This document shows, in pieces, positions 58,047 through 64,000 of a DNA stretch of 64,000 nt. Origin of the DNA: Gliomastix tumulicola (lineage: Eukaryota; Ascomycota; Sordariomycetes; Hypocreales; Bionectriaceae); assembly GCA_001599755.1 (NCBI GenBank), contig BCHX01000004.1, forward strand, positions 248,001-312,000, in the 5' to 3' direction. The notes beneath the pieces are model-generated. The model was not told the DNA's origin. It did no database searches and saw nothing but the letters and a program-made list of their open reading frames with translations. Both the position numbers and the translations under genes were made by a program. Each line of letters starts with the position of its first letter. Within the stretch, counting starts at the first letter, position 1.

Positions 58047-59094
58047 ATGCGTTACGCTCTCATCTCCTCGCTCATCGCTGGCGCATCTGCCCACTGCGTC
58101 ATCACCGCCATCCAGGGCGCCAACGGCGTCACCATGCCGGGTCTGAGCGGTGAGATAATAGCCTCCTCTCCTTGCTGCCTCATTCTCTCAGAACATAGAG
58201 AGTACTGATGACTGCTCATAGTCGCCGACGGCACCCCACGCGACTGCAGCTCCAACGGCTGCGGCTCCCAGGCCGACACGTCCATCATCCGCGACTCCGA
58301 GATCAGGTCCGGCGAGGTCGGCCCCCTCGGACGCACGCAGGGCAACGGCCCCGTCGACGCGGCCGTCATGATCCAGAACTTCATGGGCACCGGCAACGCG
58401 CCCACCAACAACGGCGCCTCGGACTCCGTGGGCGTCGAGGACGACCTGAGCCAGCTGAGCCAGGCCCGCCAGGACCGCCGTGAGGTGCGCAAGCGCCAGC
58501 TGTCGAGGCTCTTTGACGGTCTTCTGGGTGGTATTGGTGGTGGTGGTGGCGGCAGCAATGCCAGTGGCCAGAAGAACGACTTTGCTGTTGAGAGTGTTGT
58601 TGGTGATACCGCTGGCACTGGTGCCGACAGCGGTCTGCCTACCTGCTCTGACAACGGCGAGGTCAACCTCGTCATGCGCCAGGTACGACTTCCTCTTCCC
58701 GTTCTCTCCCAAGTAAGTAACATGCTGACTGACTGACCACCCCCAGATCAACCAAGACGGCGCCGGCCCCATGGAAGCCACCATCGACGCCACCTCAGGC
58801 GGCACCGAGGCAGCGGCCTTCGAAGACGCCGACGTGACCAACGACGTCCCCGGCTTCGTCGCGGGCCTCAGCCTGGCCACCAACACCGACTTCCCCATCA
58901 CCGTCCAGATGCCCGCCGGCATGACCTGCGAGGGCTCCGTCGGCGGCGCCAACAACGTCTGCATCGTCCGCGTCCGGAACTCGACCCCGGCCGGCCCGTT
59001 CGGCGGGTCCGCCGCCTTCACGCAGTCCGCCGGCGCCCGGAAGAGGGCCATCGCCTACCGTCTCAAGAAGCGCATGGAGATTGGCCGCCAGTGA
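58047..59094 (+). CDS. Egh16-like (GEgh16/MAS-type) secreted protein
   Basis: Three exons (58047-58149, 58222-58682, 58747-59094) join in phase to give 303 aa. A signal peptide (MRYALISSLIAGASA) precedes the conserved start HCVITAIQGANGVTMPGLSVADGTPRDCSSNGCGSQADTSIIR; the intron falls inside GLS/VADG. GRTQGNGPVDAA, a Gly/Ser insert with a dibasic stretch (QDRREVRKRQLSR) and a Gly6 run follow, then CSDNGEVNLVMRQINQDGAGPM and the C-terminal FPITVQMPAGMTCEGSVGG. Members of this family are known as appressorium- or infection-stage secreted proteins in plant pathogens, and they also occur in saprotrophs. It lies outside the cell. No enzyme activity is established. The C-terminal tail is Arg/Lys-rich rather than GPI-like. 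Confidence 0.87.
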
Positions 59095-60011
59095 GCGGGG
59101 TTCACGCGGGGTTCTCCGGGTCGGGCGTTGCTGATCTCCCCGGGGGGGTGGGATTTTTGTTGTCTGCCTCGTCTCGTCTGTGCGGGATGATGATGTCACT
59201 GTGCAGAGGCTGGTCATGGCAGGCAGGGCGGCGGAGGACGGGCGGATGATGGAGGGAGAACGGGGGGTGGGCTAGGGGTGGGCTGGGCAGGTCACGAGGA
59301 AGGTGATGGAGAGGATGTCCTTGGTGGTGATGATAGGTAGCAAAGCACAGAGTACGCGTCGTCAGAACACACAAGATATGCAGATGCTCTCTGAACTCGA
59401 GCAGAAAATACAAGACGGTGCTACGGGACCCAAGCCATGTGCCGCACATGGCATGCATCCATCACGGGGCATGAGTGAACGGGATGAAAAGATCAGTAAG
59501 ATTCAACACGAGATCTAGACCATACATAAAGCGATAACGCTGACAACAAATAAACCCTGTCTATCCAGTATAAAATGCGAGGCACGCTGCAAATGCCGTT
59601 CCCAAGTTCCCAACCAAGTCTAACAGACCCAAACGCCAGCCATTAACTTCCAAAACTTGATAAAGAAATACTGCGTCGCAGCTCAGAGCCCGTCTGAGCA
59701 TTGGTATAGTATAGTGCGATGTCGTAGGAAAATGTGTCGTAGGAAAGTGTGTTGTAAAGGCATATCGCAAAGGGGTGCTGTGGAGAAACAATAGCGCCGT
59801 GGAAATAAATAAAACAAAACAAAAACTGTAGTTATGGCCCTGAAGCAGAGAGCTTGGGTCGATCCGTGTGTGCTTTGCTGTACGCAAGCAGAGAGAATCC
59901 TTAAGACAAGACAGAGAGACGTGACGTGTTGTTGGAGATGTAGGTCAGGTCGGCCCTTGTACCTCTTGCGCAAGAGGCCCGGCCGAAGCTCCCGACCACT
60001 CAGCGTCTTCG
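59095..60011. other. Intergenic
   Basis: 3' flank of the Egh16-like gene and of the repeat-protein gene. No other gene is seen. Confidence 0.45.
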
Positions 60012-60789
60012 TCACGACGTGGAAGACGAGGCCCCGCGCGAAGATGAGGCTCCGCGCGAAGACGAGACCTGGTACGAAGACGGGGCCTGGTATGAAGACG
60101 GAGCCTGGTATGAAGACGGAGCCTGGTACGAGGACGGGGCTTGGTACGAGGACGGGCCTTGGTACGAAGACGAGGTCGGGTGTGAAGATGAGGTCTGGTG
60201 CGAAGACGAGACCGTGTGCGAAGACGAGGCCGGATACGAATATGGGGCCGGGTGCGAAGACGAGGCTTGGTATGAAGTCGAAGCCGGGTATGAAGTCGAA
60301 GCCGGGTATGAAGTCGAAGCCGGGTATGAAGTCGAAGCCGGGTATGAAGACGAGGCCTGGTACGACGAGGCCTGGTACGAAGACGAGGCCGGGTGCGAGG
60401 ACGAGGCTTGATATGAAGTCGAAGCCGGGTATGAGGACGAGCCAGCGTGCGAAGACGGGGTCGGGTGCGAGGATGGCAAGGAGGACGAGCCGGCGTGCGA
60501 AGACGATGGAGCGTGGCCGCCCTGGAGGCGACCGTTCTCGTTGTTATATGGAGCGTACGGGCTCACCGGGTCGTTGGCGAATCGGTTGATAGAATAATGC
60601 GCATCCTGTTGACCAGATCGTGGGTTCGCGTTCGTGCTATACGACCAGGACGGTTCTGCGTCAGTAACTGCTCATTCGCTGCTATTGGGAAGATAGGCGC
60701 GCTGGAACATACCGTCCGGACTGATAGGAGCCCTGATAGGAGTCCTGGTAGGAGCCTTGATAGGAGCCCTGGGAAGCGTGGTTGGACAT
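60012..60789 (-). CDS. Ser/Tyr/Gln-rich hexapeptide-repeat protein (model incomplete)
   Basis: Two segments look coding on the minus strand. The first (60789 to about 60716) starts MSNHASQG and repeats SYQGS/SYQDS. The second (about 60660-60012) reads EPSWSYSTNANPRSGQQ..., then a long run of six-residue repeats of SSYQAP and STSYPA type, ending in SSSRGASSSTS. They share Ser, Tyr and Gln richness, which supports one gene. A GTATGT donor ends the first part and a GACGCAG acceptor precedes the second, but the phases do not match (phase 2 against phase 1), so the model is incomplete or the copy is shifted. The protein would be disordered, about 210 aa, with no signal peptide. Because the DNA repeat is 18 nt long, frames on the other strand are open too. 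Confidence 0.45.
60067..60410. repeat. 18-bp minisatellite
   Basis: About 19 diverged copies of an 18-bp unit of the form GGTATGAAGACGGAGCCT (plus strand), with a nearly identical run of GGGTATGAAGTCGAAGCC at about 60285-60345. The period is a multiple of three, so it encodes hexapeptide repeats and keeps several frames on both strands open. Confidence 0.85.
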
Positions 60790-63667
60790 GGTGGAAGTTA
60801 GGTATAGCTTGAAAGTGGAAAAGATAGTAGACGGCAGCCGAAACACTGATTTGAAGAATATGGGCACAGGAATGGTCACAAGTGTAGGTGGGAGGAGAAG
60901 GTGTGAGAGAACAACGAAACCTGCACGGAGGAGACGGGGATGCGGTTTTTTAAGATGCGATGAGTAGCAAGTAGCAACGGCACCAGGTCCCAGATCGCCC
61001 GGCGCAAGCTTGTTCGGCATGCTGCCCTGCCCTGACAAGCCAGCCCATCAAAGAGCCCGCCGCGGCTCCTTGGAAGCTCCAGGGCGGCGGGCGGGGCTGT
61101 GAATGGCAAGCATTGCAGATGAAACTGTAGGTCATCTCGGACGAATCTCCAGGCGTCGCTCAATGGTAGGCTGGCAGGGTCCCTGAGCAGTAGCTCACGT
61201 GGGCGAAGCAAAGAGGCTCGTACGATTTTCCCCAGGTGCAAGCCCCCCTTCGCGGCTTGGGCAACACCGCAGGCAGGCAGGCGAGGGCGCTGCGCATGTA
61301 GCTTGACATCTCTGCCCTAGGCATTGACACCAAGTGCGAAGTACCGTGGGCTCGGGGCTAATCAGCCAGCGAGGACGCCTGGGAGGGGCGTGGGGACCGG
61401 CGGTGACAGCATCGCATCACGGCTAAGCACAGAGCAATGGCGGGGTGGTCCTAAGAACGGCTTGTTAGATGGGGCCAGTCAGAGGCGCAACTGTCAGGTC
61501 ACGTTGACTCCCGGGATATGGGGTTGCTCCCATCAATGGGGAGTATAGCAGCAGACGCCAGGTCTGGATTCAACCGAATAGCAAACGGAGGGGTCGTCCT
61601 TCTTTCTTGCCAATGGCCTATGCGGGCTCGAGGGTGGCGGGGTCGTGGGTGGCATGTGTGCTGGCAGAGGAAAGGCATTTAGACCGGGCACTAGCTGGGA
61701 TCAGTCTCGAGGTGCCGAGCACGAGGTATACTTGTTGCGACATCGAACGCCCGGGTAAATGGAGAGAGGTTCCACTGAGGGACTCGAGTTGGAATTCGTT
61801 GGGTTTTCGAGGACGAAGGTCGGCTAAGGCATCATCATCGTCGCCGGGCGCTGCGCCCTGTGTATATCTCTCGGAGTCGTCGACCATGAGTGGCAGGGCA
61901 AAGTTCGTCAATGGCCCGGATCGTTAACGCGTGAGGAGTTGCTTCGAATTCGGTGTTCTGGTTGCCCAAGTTGCGAGGTTAGTTGGTCCCGGAGTGGGGG
62001 GAAGGAATGCCTCGCTAATTGCCTTGTCGCCTTGGGTGATGTTGGGTTACCCCGAGAGCGCCAATTCGAGGCAAGGAGCAGCCTCTGGCGACAGAGCCAG
62101 ACACAGGCGCTGGCGAGAAAGCCTGGATATCAGGTGAGGGCTTTGACGAACTCGTCGAGGAAGCCTCCCGACGTTCGGCATGGTGTTGGCCTGTTTTGTG
62201 CGAGATGGCAGATCGGTAGGCGCACAGACAGTTCGGCGTCGAGAACGGCCACCAGTGACGGGAGCCGTGTGTGAGGCGACGAGGCCGGCGTAAGGCAAGA
62301 AAACGAGACCTCGAAAAGGGATTTTCCACTTCCAAGCGGTCGGGCGTCGAGGGAGGGCGACCTATTTGGACGTGTGGGAGTCGACGTAAGCCGTTGGGCG
62401 ATGGGGATGGGTTGCCTTCTTACGGCCCAATGTATCATCGACCCATGCCCAGCACGCCGACTCATCCGTGTCGCGTCATCGCTGTCGAATCATTCTCGGC
62501 CTGGTCGTACGCGCTATCGTCGCCATCACGAGGGGTGTGCGTCGAGCTGCGATTGGTCGTCGAGCGCGCGGTGTCCCCAAAAGTGAGGCGAAGCCGGGCA
62601 CGAACTTTTGTCGAGGCGGTGCCGAGGTCAGCGTCACAAGATATCGAATCCTCGGCGATGGAACTTGCCAAGGGATGACGTGGCAGTGATGAAGCAACCC
62701 TGGTGAAACAGTTCGCAAATGGTGCGCGCGTTTCGCTTGCGTCGTAAAGGCGGAGGGGGAATGAGGTAGAAAAGATGCCTCGAGGGCTGCCTCGTTGTTC
62801 GTTGTGGGAAATGCGGAGTCCCAAAACGGAGGCGCGGATGTTCTCTTCTTCCGAAGCCGTAGCTGTAGGGTACCTTCCTCGAAGCTCCTCGAAGCCCCAA
62901 ACAAACTGACTGGATGGCAGTCTTCCACTGAGTCGCGCTTGTTGGGGGCCGGAAGAGGGGAAAATGAAAATAAAAGAAAAATCAAGAAAATGAGGAAATG
63001 TCAATAAATAAGAAGAGGCCAATGGAGAGGAGGCGTAATATGCTCGTAATTTGAGGCCCAGGAGTGGCGCCAGAGGCCATAAGTTCGACCCATCGCTGGA
63101 ACTGGAGATTGATGTCAATCATGCCATGCCATATATGCTTCTCAGAAGGAGGCCACAGCGGGAGGCCACAGCAGGAGGCCACACCCCGCCGGGGACAATT
63201 TCTGCCGTGGTATCAAGTACTATCGCCTTGATTTGTTAGGGGGCGGCTGATAGGTATTAGGCTCGGGGGGGTAGAGTGTACTGGGTACATCTGTCCAAAA
63301 CCTAGCAAGGAGGCCCGGAATTATGCACTGTAAGCGCTGTAGTTCCCTACACGTGCACCTGCATGCAAGGTCAGCCTTACCTGCACGTCCATTTCCCCCA
63401 CCGGACACCAAGGATCATAGCTTAGACATACCATCTCCCACGCGGGCGTCTAGGATACGTTGCTAGGTATAGACAGCGTATCATACTACGTCTTGACGTG
63501 TCTCGTTAATCTACACAGGTGTAACTCCGCCTCATCTAGCCTAGAAATTCAGGACGACATCGACCTGTCTACGGAGAGAGAGAGAGAGAGAGAGAGAGCT
63601 GCACAAGCATATCCTTTCTGCACATTTCCCTCAAAGCGACCATGAGCAGGTCATTCCTCTACAGGAG
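60790..63667. other. Intergenic
   Basis: 2.9 kb. I translated the longer frames (61618-61911, 62462-63118 and others) and found no family, no convincing start context and no splice-linked partner. A (GA) microsatellite lies near the right end. Nothing else is seen. Confidence 0.35.
63574..63598 (+). repeat. (GA)n microsatellite
   Basis: An uninterrupted GA run of about 12 units lies just upstream of the partial frame at the right edge. Confidence 0.9.
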
Positions 63668-64000
63668 ATGTACCAGCCCGGCCCCAGTGAACAATCTGAC
63701 GAAGATGCCGTGGACAGCCTATCGTGGGCTGGGTCCAACTTCTGGCTTTTCCCATCTCTCGCACCTCCGGATGCGAGAGACCGGACTGTTCGAGCAGAGT
63801 CGTCAGACGACTCGACATCCGACTCCTCTTCTTCATCGGACGGAAGCGTCGAAGCTGAATCACCGCACAAGCCGGCCGAACCAGCGTCCAACGTCGACAG
63901 CCAGCTGTCCGATCCCACGCTCTGCTCGACAGACGGACCGGCTTCTCCAGACACGGCATTTGGATGGGATTCGCAGATCCTCTTGTCAACAACAGACACC
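63668..64000 (+). CDS. Partial hypothetical protein, runs off the window
   Basis: From ATG 63668 the plus-strand frame stays open to the window end (111 codons): MYQPGPSEQSDEDAV, a WAGSNFWLFPSLAPPD stretch, then a Ser/Asp/Glu-rich segment (ESSDDSTSDSSSSSDGS). It looks like a disordered N-terminus of a larger protein. The same frame is open upstream through the GA run, so the start is uncertain. A minus-strand frame (63999-63631) of similar quality, also Ser/Glu-rich, overlaps it. I prefer the plus strand only slightly, and no family is recognised. Confidence 0.3.
   Translation, partial: MYQPGPSEQSDEDAVDSLSWAGSNFWLFPSLAPPDARDRTVRAESSDDSTSDSSSSSDGSVEAESPHKPAEPASNVDSQLSDPTLCSTDGPASPDTAFGWDSQILLSTTDT

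Noticed and set aside
59834..60589. 251-codon plus-strand frame with Met-Lys-Thr repeats, and the acidic Trp/Tyr repeat frame at 60019-60411
   Set aside because: Both arise because the minisatellite period is 18 nt. The minus-strand reading has a compositional partner exon, and these do not.
62462..63118. 218-codon minus-strand frame
   Set aside because: Ser/Arg-rich, with several competing open frames in the same interval. No conserved block or splice partner.
1..64000. CRISPR arrays, bacterial operons, insertion sequences and intact transposons
   Set aside because: The window is fungal nuclear DNA. I saw no spaced direct-repeat array, no transposase or reverse-transcriptase motif, and no long terminal repeats.

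Overview
This is nuclear DNA from a filamentous ascomycete (Pezizomycotina). The evidence is intron-poor genes with short introns (about 50-90 nt, GTRAGT donors, CTAAC-like branch sites), GC-rich third codon positions, four Zn2Cys6 regulators, a CYP61 (ERG5) sterol desaturase, an Egh16-like secreted protein and two large STAND/NACHT proteins. I cannot narrow it to a genus. Exon coordinates were worked out by hand from splice motifs and reading frame; where several exons join in phase and rebuild family-conserved sequence, I consider the model good.

Layout. 1-6 kb: mostly non-coding, with a C2H2-finger fragment, an FMN alpha-hydroxy-acid oxidase/dehydrogenase and a clearly broken succinyl-CoA:3-ketoacid CoA-transferase (SCOT) pseudogene. 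6.7-14 kb: a diverged nucleoside-hydrolase-fold protein, an Upc2-like Zn2Cys6 regulator, an RTA1-type 7-TM protein and a small protein with an Asp/Lys repeat tail. 14.6-22.4 kb: a large Zn2Cys6 regulator divergent from a secreted PL20-like polysaccharide lyase, then a GH39 glycosidase and a GFA (glutathione-formaldehyde adduct) enzyme. 22.5-27.7 kb: a NACHT protein fused to a large uncharacterised fungal C-terminal region, with two unresolved breaks in its frame. 28.6-33.9 kb: a compact set of MFS sugar transporter, PhyH-type dioxygenase and Zn2Cys6 regulator. 34.9-39.6 kb: a second NACHT protein of 1541 residues. 39.8-46 kb: pyrroline-5-carboxylate reductase, a Zn2Cys6 regulator with two GC-AG introns, and ERG5. 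47.4-60.8 kb: a multi-TM protein with a 15-nt microexon, a secreted LVIVD-repeat protein, a secreted GHL6-like glycosidase, an Egh16-like protein and a Ser/Tyr/Gln hexapeptide-repeat protein. 60.8-64 kb: nothing convincing until a possible partial gene at the right edge.

How genes may work together (inference). The 14.6-20.8 kb block looks like polysaccharide breakdown with its own regulator. The 28.6-33.9 kb block looks like uptake plus oxidation of a small molecule with its own regulator, and it is bracketed by the two NLR-like genes. The Upc2-like regulator, the RTA1-like protein and ERG5 all belong to membrane-sterol biology, though ERG5 is over 30 kb from the other two. Best candidates for new biology are the NACHT/uncharacterised-domain fusion, the pair of GC-AG introns, the cluster of TCGGAGAC motifs with a perfect hairpin upstream of ERG5, and the nucleoside-hydrolase-like pseudoenzyme.
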